Of a stretch of DNA of 35,052 bases, positions 1 through 8,922 are shown one piece after another. The DNA comes from an uncultured Bacteroidia bacterium (GTDB lineage: Bacteria; Bacteroidota; Bacteroidia; Bacteroidales; UBA932): the NCBI GenBank assembly GCA_902766255.1, contig CACXCS010000018.1, positions 1 through 35,052 of the forward strand, given 5' to 3'. The notes under the pieces are model-generated. The model was not told the DNA's origin and ran no database searches. It saw only the letters and a program-made list of their open reading frames with translations. The first letter of the stretch is position 1. Each line of letters begins with the position of its first letter. The position numbers were made by a program, and so were the translations under genes.

Positions 1-1965
1 CAGCAATATGAATTCCTTGGCTGCGACCAGGTAGGATCTTCCGGCAGCGGCGTTACCTATACTCAGAACGCCAGTGCCTTCGACCGCTTCAACTGGGGCG
101 GAATTGCCGGCGACGCATGGCTGCCGGGCTCAGGGTACATGCTCCCCAGCGATGCAAAATTCAGCATCAGCGGGCGGGTATTCAGCATTTACACAGGCAG
201 CGGCGAGGACCTTGAAGCCGCGGAACTCAGAGGCGATGATTGCTTTGCCACCCCTTCCGGCGGTTCCATGGCCACCGGTTCCGCCTTGCACGGCGACGTT
301 GCCTACTGGGCCAGCAAAGGCCAGTACCGCATGCCCACGGCATCCGAGATCTCAGCACTGAGGGCCGGCAATGTCTCCACCAATGCAAGCGGCAGGGCAG
401 GATACGTAACGGTGGGCAGCAACCGTATCTACGGCGTATTGCTCACGTCCACGCCGTCCTGGGAGACATCTACCCTCAACACCACCGCCGTTGAACTGAC
501 TCCTGCCGACCTTGAAAGCGGGCTCTTCCTCCCCAAAGCAGGGCGCGGCCGCTTCATCAGCGGAAGCAACTCAAATTCAATCAGCTACGTAAACTCACAG
601 GGCTACTACCGCACCGGAACTTTCTCGGGACTTGACCTCAGCAAGTACCCAAATTCCGACCACTGCACAACCGTGCTCGGATTCCGTGCCGCCAACTCAT
701 GCGACTATGGGTACACCGTACACCTCAACTCTGATACCGCATGGGGCGTCGGACATGTGCAAAAATGCCTCCCCATCCGCCCCGTGCTTTGTTCCGGCGG
801 CTCCGAGCCGGTGCCCGACCCGCTGCCGCAACCAGACGCCTATACCCTCCCGGCTTGGAGTGCCGGATACCTCGATATTCACGCAATCAACTCCGGCCGG
901 GGCGAATGCACGCTGGTAATCATGCCCGACGGCACCTCTATGATGATAGACGCCGGCGAATACTATACCTCATCGGCTAAAGCTGTAGATCAGAAGCCAA
1001 ACGCGAACATTCGCCCCTTCAAGGTTTACACCGCCTATGCCAAGTACTTCCTCAAAGCGACCGGGCGCGAGTTCCTCGATTTCTTCTTGCTCACCCACTA
1101 CCATCAGGACCATATGGGCCAGCACCGCGCGTCCTACGGCACATCAGGCGACGGCTACTGCCGCAGCGGAGTCATGGCAGTCTATGACGACCTCCCCATC
1201 AAGAAGTTGGTCGACCGTTGCGGGCCTTCCGCAACTCCAACCACAAGCGACTACAGCGCAGATGTTTACGAAGACTTCAAGCAGTTCGCCCAATATCGCA
1301 AGGCGCAGGACGGAATGGAGTGGTACGCCTTCAACATGAACGCCTCGGGCAATTACAAGAAGCAGTTCATACTAAAATACGACACTTCATATGACTGCAC
1401 CGTGTACAACCTCGGGGCCAACGGCAAGTACTGGAACGGCAGCGGCTTCGACAGTTACGGCGGAACCCTTTACGAGAACGGAGCCTGCGCAACAGTGCTC
1501 ATCTCGTATGGCGACTTCGACTACTACTCTGGCGGCGACTGCGGCTGCCAGACGGGCATAATGCAGAAGATTGTAAGCGGGATGAACAAGAAGGTGGAGG
1601 CAATGAAAGCCACGCACCACATGTACTACAACACCCTGGACGCGTCGACATGCAACATCCTGAGGCCCAAAATAACCGTGGCACAGATATTTGACTCCGA
1701 CAAACCGGGCGACCCTGCATTCAGCTTCCACCGCCAGTGGGGTGACGTGTTCATCACCAACATCCATCAGGGACGCCTCGACAATTCCGCTGATATCAAG
1801 GGCGGAACTCCTGTCGACGGACTTGGATCCAAAGTAAAAGACTACGGCGGTCACTTTGTCATACGCGTCAGCCCGGGAGGATCAGAGTTTTATGTGTACA
1901 AGCTCCGCGACACCGACTTCTCCTACAGCGTCGAGGCTACATACGGGCCGTACAGCTGCTATTGA
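1..1965 (+). CDS. Secreted protein with FISUMP-like region and ComEC-like metallo-beta-lactamase domain (5' partial)
   Basis: The frame is open from base 1, so the gene begins upstream of the window; 654 residues are visible. Residues ~1-265 resemble Fibrobacter-paralogous (FISUMP)/DUF1566-type extracellular domains: a 'YRMPTASE' segment near residue 110, a 'LFLPKAGR' segment, and a closing 'CLPIRPVL'. A Pro-rich linker ('PVPDPLPQPD') follows. Residues ~280-650 look like a metallo-beta-lactamase fold of the ComEC C-terminal type: 'GECTLVIMPDG...MIDAG', then the metal site HYHQDH (His366, His368, Asp370, His371 of the visible part) and a later 'KATHH' (His539/540). Such folds hydrolyse phosphoesters or other esters; the substrate here is unknown. 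The signal peptide would lie outside the window. The stop is 24 bases before the next gene, which has its own promoter-like element. Fold assignment is fairly safe; the role is open. Confidence 0.75.
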   Translation, partial: QQYEFLGCDQVGSSGSGVTYTQNASAFDRFNWGGIAGDAWLPGSGYMLPSDAKFSISGRVFSIYTGSGEDLEAAELRGDDCFATPSGGSMATGSALHGDVAYWASKGQYRMPTASEISALRAGNVSTNASGRAGYVTVGSNRIYGVLLTSTPSWETSTLNTTAVELTPADLESGLFLPKAGRGRFISGSNSNSISYVNSQGYYRTGTFSGLDLSKYPNSDHCTTVLGFRAANSCDYGYTVHLNSDTAWGVGHVQKCLPIRPVLCSGGSEPVPDPLPQPDAYTLPAWSAGYLDIHAINSGRGECTLVIMPDGTSMMIDAGEYYTSSAKAVDQKPNANIRPFKVYTAYAKYFLKATGREFLDFFLLTHYHQDHMGQHRASYGTSGDGYCRSGVMAVYDDLPIKKLVDRCGPSATPTTSDYSADVYEDFKQFAQYRKAQDGMEWYAFNMNASGNYKKQFILKYDTSYDCTVYNLGANGKYWNGSGFDSYGGTLYENGACATVLISYGDFDYYSGGDCGCQTGIMQKIVSGMNKKVEAMKATHHMYYNTLDASTCNILRPKITVAQIFDSDKPGDPAFSFHRQWGDVFITNIHQGRLDNSADIKGGTPVDGLGSKVKDYGGHFVIRVSPGGSEFYVYKLRDTDFSYSVEATYGPYSCY

Positions 1966-1977
1966 CAATAATATTTC

Positions 1978-1985
1978 TATCTTTG
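1978..1985 (+). promoter_or_regulatory. Bacteroidota -7 promoter element (TATCTTTG)
   Basis: A perfect TAnnTTTG match ends 4 bases before the ATG at 1990. By the known spacing of this element the transcript would begin at or within about two bases of the start codon. No convincing TTTG -33 element is seen at the usual distance. Confidence 0.65.
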
Positions 1986-1989
1986 CGGT

Positions 1990-4086
1990 ATGAGAAAAAT
2001 CTTTATTGCCGCAATGTGCACATTAGCCATCGCTTCCTGCGCACCCCAGATGCCGCAGACACGTAAAGACGCAACTGTCGACGATTATTTCGGCACCGCC
2101 GTGCCCGACCCTTACCGCTGGCTGGAGGACGACCTATCGCCCGAAACTGCCGCCTGGGTAGAGGCCCAGAACAAGTACACCGACCACTACCTCAAAGGCA
2201 TCCCCTTTCGTGGCGAGCTCCTGGAGCGTCTGAAGGAAGTGAATGATTATGAGAAAGTTGGCGCCCCCGTACGCCGCAAGAACGGCAAATGGTACTTCTA
2301 CAAGAACGACGGCCTCCAGAACCAGAGCGTCCTGTATGAGATGGACTCCCCCGACGGCGAGCCGCGCGTACTGCTCGATCCCAATACCCTCAGCGAGGAC
2401 GGCACCGTAGCCCTCAAGGGCGTGTATTTCAGCAGCGACGGCAAGTACCTGGCCTACTCCATTTCCCGCAGCGGAAGCGACTGGCAGGAGTTCTACGTAA
2501 TGGACACCGCCACACGCCAGCTGCTGCCCGACCATATTGAATGGGCCAAGTTCTCCGGTGCGGCATGGAGGGGCGACGGCTTCTACTACAGCGCGTATGA
2601 CGCTCCCTCGGAGGGCGTGGGCGCATACAGCGGCAAGAACGAAGTCCAAAAGATTTACTACCACAAGATAGGCACGGATCAGAGCCAAGACGAACTGTTC
2701 TACAGCAATCCTGCCGAGCCCCTGCGCTTCTACAGTGTAGATATCAACGAAGATGAGACCATGGCCTTCCTCTTCGAAAGCGGCGCCGACAACGGCAACA
2801 ATCTGTATGTCAAAGACTTGAAGCGTGGCGGAGACTTTGTACTCATGACCTCCGACATGAAGAGCAACTGCAGCCCCGTCGAGACCGACGGTGACTTGAT
2901 TTACATCTTCACCAACTACGGAGCGCCTATGAACCGCCTGGTTACCGCCGACGTGCGCAAGCCTTTCTGCAGCCACTGGAAAGACCTCATCCCCGAGCGC
3001 GACTGCGTGCTGGAGGACATCACTTTTGTAGACGACAAGATAATCGCCTGCTACAACGAGGATGCCTCCACACATGCCTATATCTGCGAGGCTGATGGCA
3101 GCGGAGTGCGCGAACTGGCCCTCCCCGGAGTAGGCAGCGCGGGCTTCGCGGGCCGCAAGGGCGAGCCATGGTGCTACTACTCCTACTCGTCCTTCACCAC
3201 TCCCGGCACTATCTACAGCCTGGACGTCAAGAGTGGAGAAAGCTGCGTATACAGGGAGCCACGGTCTAATTTCGACCTATCTGAGCTCGAAAGCGTGCAA
3301 GTGTTCTTTGCATCCAAGGACGGTACCCGCATCCCCATGTTCCTGACCTACCGTAAAGGATTGGAACTCAACGGGCAGAACCCCGTGTACCTGTACGGCT
3401 ACGGGGGGTTCGACATCTCCCTTTCTCCGGGATTCTCTGCCACACGCGTGCCCTTCCTCGAGAGGGGCGGCATCTATGCCCAGGTGAATCTCCGCGGCGG
3501 TGGCGAGTACGGCGAGGCCTGGCACATGGCAGGTACCAAGATGAACAAGCAGAATGTGTTCGACGACTTCATCGCCGCAGCCGAGTGGCTGATAGCCCAG
3601 GGCTATACCAGCCCATCGCATCTGGCTATAGTCGGTGGTTCGAACGGCGGCCTGCTGGTAGGCGCCTGCATGACCCAACGTCCTGAGCTGTATGCAGTTG
3701 CAATCCCGCAGGTGGGAGTGATGGACATGCTGCGCTACCACAAGTTCACCATCGGCTGGAACTGGGCCCCCGATTATGGCACCAGCGAGGACAGCCCCGA
3801 AATGTTCCAGTACCTGCTGGGCTACTCGCCTCTGCATAATCTCAAGCCGGGAGTATCTTATCCGGCAACGCTTGTAACCACTGCCGATCATGACGACCGC
3901 GTGGTGCCGGCACACTCATTCAAATTTGCGGCCACCCTGCAGGAGTGCAACGCCGGTCCCAACCCGACGCTGATCCGCATCGACTCCAAGGCAGGCCACG
4001 GAGGTGGCAAGCCTATGGCCAAAGTGCTTGAGGAGCAGGCAGATATCTACTCCTTCATAATGGTGGGTACGGGCATGAAGTTCTAA
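1990..4086 (+). CDS. Prolyl oligopeptidase (S9A), lipoprotein
   Basis: This is a 698-residue serine peptidase that cleaves after proline in short peptides. The N-terminus is a lipoprotein signal (MRKIFIAAMC..., lipobox 'IASC'), so it is exported and lipid-anchored rather than cytosolic like animal POP. 'DPYRWLEDD' near the mature start is typical of the S9A beta-propeller N-terminus; the propeller occupies roughly residues 80-430. The C-terminal alpha/beta hydrolase carries Ser551 in 'GGSNGG', Asp635/636 in 'DHDDRVVP' and His670 in 'GHGGG', so the catalytic triad is complete and the length is normal. The start is fixed by the signal peptide and by the promoter element directly before it. Six bases separate it from uxuB, so they are probably co-transcribed, although no metabolic link is obvious. 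Confidence 0.93.
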   Translation: MRKIFIAAMCTLAIASCAPQMPQTRKDATVDDYFGTAVPDPYRWLEDDLSPETAAWVEAQNKYTDHYLKGIPFRGELLERLKEVNDYEKVGAPVRRKNGKWYFYKNDGLQNQSVLYEMDSPDGEPRVLLDPNTLSEDGTVALKGVYFSSDGKYLAYSISRSGSDWQEFYVMDTATRQLLPDHIEWAKFSGAAWRGDGFYYSAYDAPSEGVGAYSGKNEVQKIYYHKIGTDQSQDELFYSNPAEPLRFYSVDINEDETMAFLFESGADNGNNLYVKDLKRGGDFVLMTSDMKSNCSPVETDGDLIYIFTNYGAPMNRLVTADVRKPFCSHWKDLIPERDCVLEDITFVDDKIIACYNEDASTHAYICEADGSGVRELALPGVGSAGFAGRKGEPWCYYSYSSFTTPGTIYSLDVKSGESCVYREPRSNFDLSELESVQVFFASKDGTRIPMFLTYRKGLELNGQNPVYLYGYGGFDISLSPGFSATRVPFLERGGIYAQVNLRGGGEYGEAWHMAGTKMNKQNVFDDFIAAAEWLIAQGYTSPSHLAIVGGSNGGLLVGACMTQRPELYAVAIPQVGVMDMLRYHKFTIGWNWAPDYGTSEDSPEMFQYLLGYSPLHNLKPGVSYPATLVTTADHDDRVVPAHSFKFAATLQECNAGPNPTLIRIDSKAGHGGGKPMAKVLEEQADIYSFIMVGTGMKF

Positions 4087-4092
4087 AGCCCG

Positions 4093-4917
4093 ATGCTTAT
4101 GAACGACCTGTTTGACCTTAAAGGGAGGGTAATTGTAGTGACCGGAGCCTGCGGTGTTCTCGGCTCCGCGATTGTCAAGTATTTTTTCCGCCTTGGCTGC
4201 AAAGTTGCTCTCCTTGGCCTGGAGAGGGCAAGAGAGAGGAGCCAAAATTTGATTGCCAGCATTGAAGGAACATCCGGAGAAGCAGAGTTCTTTGCCTCCG
4301 ACGTATTGCAGGAAGATCTGCTTCGGCTGAGCCTGGAGCAGATTATGCGGCGGTTCGGAACGATTGACGTACTCATAAATGCAGCCGGAGGCAATCTGTC
4401 TCCCGCTAATGTCGCCCCGGACCAGACTATCTTTGACATGGATATAGATGCCATGAAGCAGGTGTGCGACCTGAACATCTTCGGAACCATTATCCCCACG
4501 AAGGTATTTCTGAAACCCATGGCCGACAAAGGCAAAGGTTCCATTATCAACTTTTGCTCAATGTCTTCGTTCCGGCCCCTCACAAGAGTGGCGGGGTACG
4601 GGATCGCCAAAGCCGGAATCGCCAGCTGGACACAATGGCTCGCAGGTGAGCTCGCGGCCAAGTTCGGAGAGGGTCTCAGGGTAAATGCCATAGCCCCGGG
4701 CTTCATTCTTTCAAAACAGAATCATCCGCTCCTTATCAATCCAGACGGATCACTTACGGATCGTTCGCAGAGCATCATTGCCCATACTCCTTTCGGGAGA
4801 TTCCTTAAACCCGATGAGATCCTGGGCGCACTTCACTACCTCGCATCCGATGCGTCGGCCGCTGTAACCGGAACAATTTCAGTTGTGGACGGAGGCTTCA
4901 ATTCGTTTTCGATATGA
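4093..4917 (+). CDS. uxuB: SDR-type D-mannonate oxidoreductase (fructuronate reductase)
   Basis: This is a classical short-chain dehydrogenase/reductase of 274 residues. It has a TGxxxGxG nucleotide motif ('[12 protein letters not shown]'), 'NAAGG', a catalytic Ser region ('SMSSF') and the YxxxK pair in 'YGIAKAG'. The C-terminus '[12 protein letters not shown]' is typical. Family membership alone does not give the substrate. It overlaps uxuA by the four bases ATGA, and in Bacteroidota an SDR of this type next to uxuA is the usual D-mannonate/D-fructuronate oxidoreductase. It would interconvert fructuronate and mannonate with NAD(P)H in the cytosol, feeding the dehydratase next door. ATG 4093 and ATG 4099 are both possible starts; no Shine-Dalgarno sequence decides between them. 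Confidence 0.85.
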   Translation: MLMNDLFDLKGRVIVVTGACGVLGSAIVKYFFRLGCKVALLGLERARERSQNLIASIEGTSGEAEFFASDVLQEDLLRLSLEQIMRRFGTIDVLINAAGGNLSPANVAPDQTIFDMDIDAMKQVCDLNIFGTIIPTKVFLKPMADKGKGSIINFCSMSSFRPLTRVAGYGIAKAGIASWTQWLAGELAAKFGEGLRVNAIAPGFILSKQNHPLLINPDGSLTDRSQSIIAHTPFGRFLKPDEILGALHYLASDASAAVTGTISVVDGGFNSFSI

Positions 4918-6086
4918 TACTTATGCGCGAAAGCTGGCGCTGGTTCGGCCCTTCCGACCCGGTGTCTCTGGACGATATACGGCAAACAGGTGTGACCGAC
5001 ATAGTACACGCCCTGCACCATATCCCCAACGGCGAAGTATGGCCCGTACAGGAGATTATCTCCCGCAAGGAGCAGATTTCTGCCGCCGGCTTGCAATGGA
5101 GCGTAGTGGAAAGCGTGCCGGTACACGAGCACATTAAAACTCACTCGGGAGACTGCCGGCGCTACATCGAAAACTACAAAAAGACTCTTGAGAATCTATC
5201 CTCCTGCGGCATCAAATGCGTCACTTACAATTTTATGCCGGTACTCGACTGGACCAGGACCGACCTCGAGTACCGCACGGGTGACGGTGCCCTTGCTCTC
5301 CGCTTCGATATTGTCGCCTTGGCCGCTTTCGACCTTTTTATCTTGAAGCGGCAAGATGCATCAAAGGAATATTCCCCCGCCGTGCTCGAGCGCACCAGTT
5401 CATATTACCGCCAGATGAGCGAAGAACAGCGCGACACCCTCACCCGCACCATCCTTGCCGGCCTTCCCGGGAGCGAAGAGAGTTTCACTCTCGAAGGATT
5501 CCGCAAAGAGCTTGACCGCTACAAAGACATAGGGCCGGAAGAGCTCAGGGCCAATCTGATAAGCTTCCTTGGCGAAGTATGCCCCGTGGCGGATAGCCTG
5601 GGGATGAGGCTCGTAATACATCCCGACGATCCTCCTTTCCCCCTCTTCGGACTGCCGAGAATCCTTTCCACGGCCGACGACTTCCGACTGCTCACGAAAG
5701 CAGTCCCCAACCATTCCAACGGCTTGTGTTTCTGCACCGGTTCTTTCGGGATACGACCCGACAACGACCTCCCCGCCATGCTTAAAGAATTTGGCGGCAG
5801 GATTGACTTTGTACACCTTCGGAACGTCCGTCGCGAGAGTGACGGCTCATATTATGAAGACAATCACCTCGAAGGAAGCGTGCCTATGTACGAAGTTATG
5901 AAAGCATTGCTGGAAGTAATGCAGGATAGAGGGTTCCGCATATTCTGCCGTCCCGACCACGGGCACTGCCTGTGCGACGACAAGAAACGCAGGTCCAATC
6001 CGGGGTACTCGCTCTACGGAAGAATGAGAGGGATTGCAGAACTCCGTGGCCTTCAGATGGGTATTGCTGATTCTATGGCCTGGTAG
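4914..6086 (+). CDS. uxuA: Mannonate dehydratase
   Basis: This enzyme dehydrates D-mannonate to 2-keto-3-deoxy-D-gluconate, the second specific step of glucuronate use. It has 390 residues, close to the family norm. Diagnostic segments are '[12 protein letters not shown]' at the start, '[12 protein letters not shown]', 'HPDDPP', '[12 protein letters not shown]', 'HLRNV' and the closing 'RPDHGH...[19 protein letters not shown]', which include the metal-binding His, Cys and Asp positions. The overlap start (4914) adds three residues; ATG 4923 (MRESWRW) matches the start of known UxuA proteins better. It is translationally coupled to uxuB. Its stop codon touches the stop codon of the convergent phosphoesterase gene with no base between. 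The other glucuronate genes (uxaC, kdgK, kdgA) are not in the window. Confidence 0.95.
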   Translation: MILMRESWRWFGPSDPVSLDDIRQTGVTDIVHALHHIPNGEVWPVQEIISRKEQISAAGLQWSVVESVPVHEHIKTHSGDCRRYIENYKKTLENLSSCGIKCVTYNFMPVLDWTRTDLEYRTGDGALALRFDIVALAAFDLFILKRQDASKEYSPAVLERTSSYYRQMSEEQRDTLTRTILAGLPGSEESFTLEGFRKELDRYKDIGPEELRANLISFLGEVCPVADSLGMRLVIHPDDPPFPLFGLPRILSTADDFRLLTKAVPNHSNGLCFCTGSFGIRPDNDLPAMLKEFGGRIDFVHLRNVRRESDGSYYEDNHLEGSVPMYEVMKALLEVMQDRGFRIFCRPDHGHCLCDDKKRRSNPGYSLYGRMRGIAELRGLQMGIADSMAW

Positions 6087-7226
6087 CTAGCGCAGGCGGA
6101 AGCGCTTGCTAACGCGCGCAGAGTCGCCGGCATAGAAGTCAACATACACACGGGCGCCGTCGACTATGAGTTTGTATGAGCCGGCGGCATCGGACATGCT
6201 GTACTGGCGTATGCCCGCGCGGTATTCGTCAAACAAGGCCAGGTTTGCCTCGGTTTCAAGATCGGGATTCTCCTTGAACAGCAGGGTGCCATACTCTTTG
6301 GCGCCGGATGCCAGTTCGGTGTAGGTAGCCTGCTCGTCAGTGCGCCACACGCTGCTCATGGTCATCTGGGTAATGCGGCCGCCGTCGCCGCGCCAGTCCA
6401 TGAATTCGGTGGTGTGGGTATGGCCGCAGAGAACTATGGCGTTTAGCGAGGCAAGAAGCGCACGCATCTTGCGGCGCTCGGCGGCCCGGGAGTCCTTGCG
6501 GTTGCCCAGAAGGTACCACCAGTAGTATTTCACATCGTCGTATGGAAAAACAGGGCTGTGTACCAACACGAATACGTGCCTGGCGCCTCTGGCCTGCTCG
6601 AGCAAGTTGGTAATACTCTCCACGTTGGGCTTGGTGAAGTTGATTACCACGAATGCGTCGGGGCCGCTGCGGAAAAGGAAATTGGGGCCGCTTATCTCCT
6701 GTCCCAGTTCCTCTGACATACGCTTGGACATATACTCAAAATAGGCCTTGGTGCATACGGCGTCATCGTTGCCGCGCAGGTCATGATTGCCGGGTACAGT
6801 GATGAAAGGCAGGTCGGGGGCCACATCGTTCTTGAACAGATTCATGGCGTCGTCCAGGAAACGCTTGTGGGTGGCTGCGTCGGCCGTATCGCCCTGGATA
6901 AGGTCGCCCATCTGGAACACGTAGCGTGTATCATCGTCCACCAGGCAGGCGGCGCGCTTGATCAGGTTGCGGCTGCGTCCGGCCCACATCTTTCCGTTGC
7001 GCACGAACTCGCGGCGATGCACGGCTTCACGCTCGGGGTTGGGGTCGGTGTAGCCCTTGTGATACAGTTCAGGGTCGGCCGCATCGTAATGCGTATCGCC
7101 CAGTATCACAATGGAATAGCGTCCGGCGCCGGCTGCTTTTCCAGCCTTGCCTGCAGTGGCGCAGCTCCCAAAGCACAACCCTACCATTCCTATCCCGGAT
7201 ATCTTCAAAAAATCACGTCTGTCCAT
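6087..7226 (-). CDS. Exported calcineurin-like metallophosphoesterase, Tat-type lipoprotein
   Basis: This protein has 379 residues. The N-terminus 'MDRRDFLKISG' carries a twin-arginine motif (Arg3-Arg4), and 'GLCFGSC' supplies a lipobox Cys22, so it is probably Tat-exported, folded, and lipid-anchored. The dinuclear-metal motifs of calcineurin-like phosphoesterases are present in order: 'GDTH', 'GDLIQGD', 'GNHD', a His in 'LVHSP', and 'GHTHT'. The substrate is unknown (phosphomonoester or diester). It is the last gene of an rnhA-pfkA-phosphoesterase string, 11 bases after pfkA, with no separate promoter-like element visible. The pairing with cytosolic pfkA seems to be transcriptional convenience. 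Confidence 0.9.
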   Translation of the reverse strand: MDRRDFLKISGIGMVGLCFGSCATAGKAGKAAGAGRYSIVILGDTHYDAADPELYHKGYTDPNPEREAVHRREFVRNGKMWAGRSRNLIKRAACLVDDDTRYVFQMGDLIQGDTADAATHKRFLDDAMNLFKNDVAPDLPFITVPGNHDLRGNDDAVCTKAYFEYMSKRMSEELGQEISGPNFLFRSGPDAFVVINFTKPNVESITNLLEQARGARHVFVLVHSPVFPYDDVKYYWWYLLGNRKDSRAAERRKMRALLASLNAIVLCGHTHTTEFMDWRGDGGRITQMTMSSVWRTDEQATYTELASGAKEYGTLLFKENPDLETEANLALFDEYRAGIRQYSMSDAAGSYKLIVDGARVYVDFYAGDSARVSKRFRLR

Positions 7227-7237
7227 AGTTCAGTAAA

Positions 7238-8227
7238 TTACATCGAAAGAATATTGAGAACGGAGATAAGCTCCGAATTGATGGGCTTGTTATTCTTGAC
7301 TGCACGGGAGATAGGCACATAGACGATTTCGTCGTTCTTGATGCCTATCATTATGTTGCGCTGGCCTTCGAGCAGGGCTTCGATGGCGGCGTAGCCCATT
7401 CGGGAGGCGAGTATGCGGTCGTAGGCGGTGGGGACGCCGCCGCGCTGGAGGTGTCCGAGGATGGTGACACGGGCGTCGAACTGGGGATACTCGTTGCGTA
7501 TGCGTTCGGCGTAGTACATGGCGCCGCCGACACCGTTCTTCTGGGCCTCGCTCACCAGCACGATGGCGCTGTTCTTGCTTTTGCGTTTGCCGCGTTCGAT
7601 AAAGGCGGCGAGCTGGTCAACGTCAGTGTCCCCTTCCGGGATGATGGCGGCCTCTGCTCCGGAGGCTATTGCGCTGTTCTGGGCGAGAAAACCAGCGTCG
7701 CGGCCCATCACTTCGATGAAGAAGATGCGGTCGTGGCTGTTGGCGGTATCGCGTATCTTGTCGACACACTCGACTATGGTATTGAGCGCCGAGTCATAGC
7801 CGATGGTGGAATCGGTGCCATACAAGTCGTTGTCGATGGTGCCAGGGAGACCGATGATGGGCAGGTCATATTCCTTGGCGAACAGCTGGGCGCCGGTGAG
7901 TGATCCGTTGCCGCCAATTACCACTAGGGCGTCGATGCCGGCCTCAACCATGTTGTCGTAGGCCTTACGACGGCCTTCGGGACTCATGAACTCCCCGCAG
8001 CGGGCCGTTTTAAGTATTGTGCCGCCCCTCTGGATGGTGTTGGACACAGAGGAAGAGGTAAATCTTTCGAATTCCTTTTCTATCAGTCCCTGATAGCCGC
8101 GCTTGATGCCGACTACGTTGATGTCGTGGAAGCGGGCCGTGCGGGTGACGGCCCTGATGGCTGCGTTCATTCCCGGGGCGTCTCCGCCTGATGTGAGCAC
8201 CCCGATGGTCTTGATGGTTCTTTCCAT
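7238..8227 (-). CDS. pfkA: ATP-dependent 6-phosphofructokinase
   Basis: This cytosolic glycolytic enzyme phosphorylates fructose 6-phosphate to the 1,6-bisphosphate. It has 329 residues, normal for bacterial PfkA. Motifs are '[15 protein letters not shown]', '[10 protein letters not shown]', '[12 protein letters not shown]' (catalytic Asp) and 'MGRDAGFLA'. The residue after the nucleotide-loop Asp position is Gly ('GGNGS'), which favours ATP over pyrophosphate; PPi-dependent enzymes usually have Asp there. The preceding residue, usually Asp and a Mg ligand in E. coli PfkA, is Asn here. Three bases separate it from rnhA upstream and 11 from the phosphoesterase downstream, so it is operonic. 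Confidence 0.95.
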   Translation of the reverse strand: MERTIKTIGVLTSGGDAPGMNAAIRAVTRTARFHDINVVGIKRGYQGLIEKEFERFTSSSVSNTIQRGGTILKTARCGEFMSPEGRRKAYDNMVEAGIDALVVIGGNGSLTGAQLFAKEYDLPIIGLPGTIDNDLYGTDSTIGYDSALNTIVECVDKIRDTANSHDRIFFIEVMGRDAGFLAQNSAIASGAEAAIIPEGDTDVDQLAAFIERGKRKSKNSAIVLVSEAQKNGVGGAMYYAERIRNEYPQFDARVTILGHLQRGGVPTAYDRILASRMGYAAIEALLEGQRNIMIGIKNDEIVYVPISRAVKNNKPINSELISVLNILSM

Positions 8228-8230
8228 AAG

Positions 8231-8653
8231 TTAGTTGCTTTCAGCGAAGTACAGAGCCTCGGTGCAAAGACTGTCACAGAGTTCGTTCCACTTGTGGCCT
8301 ATGTGGCTGCGTACCCATTTGAGTTCAATTTTAAGCTTGCGCTGACGGACAAGCTGCTTATAGGATACAAGCAGATCGATGTTGGGTTTGTTTTTACGTT
8401 TGGGAATTTTACCGAGGGCAATGGCGGCGTACTGGTTGTCGGTGCAGACCTGCGCCCTGCTGCCGTATGGCAGGGCCGCTATGGCGGCGAGGATTGCCTC
8501 GAGCTCGGCGCGCTGGCTGGACTCCCTCCTGACTATGAAGGATTTTTGTGAAACCAGCGCCTGGCTGTCGGATTTGAGGATGATATAGGCCCCAGCCCCA
8601 GTGTTGTTGCTTATAAGATAGCCGCCGTCGGTGTAGACAATGTAATCGAACAT
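8231..8653 (-). CDS. rnhA: Ribonuclease HI
   Basis: This 140-residue enzyme degrades the RNA strand of RNA:DNA hybrids. The four acidic catalytic residues are in their usual contexts: Asp in 'YTDGG', Glu in 'RAELEA', Asp in 'CTDNQYA' and the final Asp in 'NELCD'. The His-loop 'RSHIGHKWNE' precedes the last Asp. The length is about that of E. coli RnhA, and there is no N-terminal hybrid-binding extension. It is first in a three-gene minus-strand unit and diverges from the lipoprotein/rSAM pair across a 65-base gap that holds a -7 element for each direction. Confidence 0.93.
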   Translation of the reverse strand: MFDYIVYTDGGYLISNNTGAGAYIILKSDSQALVSQKSFIVRRESSQRAELEAILAAIAALPYGSRAQVCTDNQYAAIALGKIPKRKNKPNIDLLVSYKQLVRQRKLKIELKWVRSHIGHKWNELCDSLCTEALYFAESN

Positions 8654-8663
8654 ATATCGCTCT

Positions 8664-8671
8664 CAAATATA
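8664..8671 (-). promoter_or_regulatory. -7 promoter element for rnhA-pfkA unit (TATATTTG)
   Basis: A perfect TAnnTTTG match on the minus strand ends 10 bases before the rnhA ATG. This is the longest spacer among such elements here and implies a leader of only a few bases. Confidence 0.6.
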
Positions 8672-8703
8672 CAAAAAGAATTTGATTTGCAGAATAATTT
8701 CCG

Positions 8704-8711
8704 CATATTTG
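8704..8711 (+). promoter_or_regulatory. -7-like element for the lipoprotein/rSAM pair (CATATTTG)
   Basis: One mismatch to TAnnTTTG, followed by seven bases and the ATG at 8719. It lies back to back with the rnhA element. Confidence 0.5.
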
Positions 8712-8718
8712 CATTGTT

Positions 8719-8922
8719 ATGAAAAAAGCATTTTTCAAACTCATGCTGGTGGTTCTGGGCCTGAACGTGTTCACGGCCTGCTACGGCCCCGCCCCCGGTT
8801 GGCAGGACGTCCCTCCCGTGGATGAAACCGAGCAAACCGAAGACACCAAGGCCGCCGAGGCGCAGCCCGGCGAAGAGGAACCCGGCGAAGAGGAGCAGGA
8901 GAATGTCGCCCCTCAGCCTTAA
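8719..8922 (+). CDS. Small acidic lipoprotein associated with the adjacent radical SAM enzyme
   Basis: This gene encodes 67 residues. The signal peptide MKKAFFKLMLVVLGLNVF ends in a lipobox with Cys21 ('FTAC'). The mature part of 47 residues begins 'CYGPAPGW' and continues as a Glu/Pro/Thr-rich, probably unstructured tail with a repeated 'PGEEE'. Its 3' end overlaps the radical SAM gene by 20 bases, so the two are translationally coupled. In Bacteroidales, rSAM/SPASM proteins of the TIGR04133 type are known beside 'radical SAM-associated putative lipoproteins' (TIGR04134). The position, lipobox and 'YGP' start fit that description, but this one is much shorter and lacks a recognisable beta-domain. 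A substrate, precursor or anchor role is inference only. Confidence 0.8.
   Translation: MKKAFFKLMLVVLGLNVFTACYGPAPGWQDVPPVDETEQTEDTKAAEAQPGEEEPGEEEQENVAPQP

Noticed and set aside
2134-3075. Antisense open frame of about 313 codons opposite the prolyl oligopeptidase
   Set aside because: Shadow of the well-supported peptidase gene; Val/Ala-rich with no family features.
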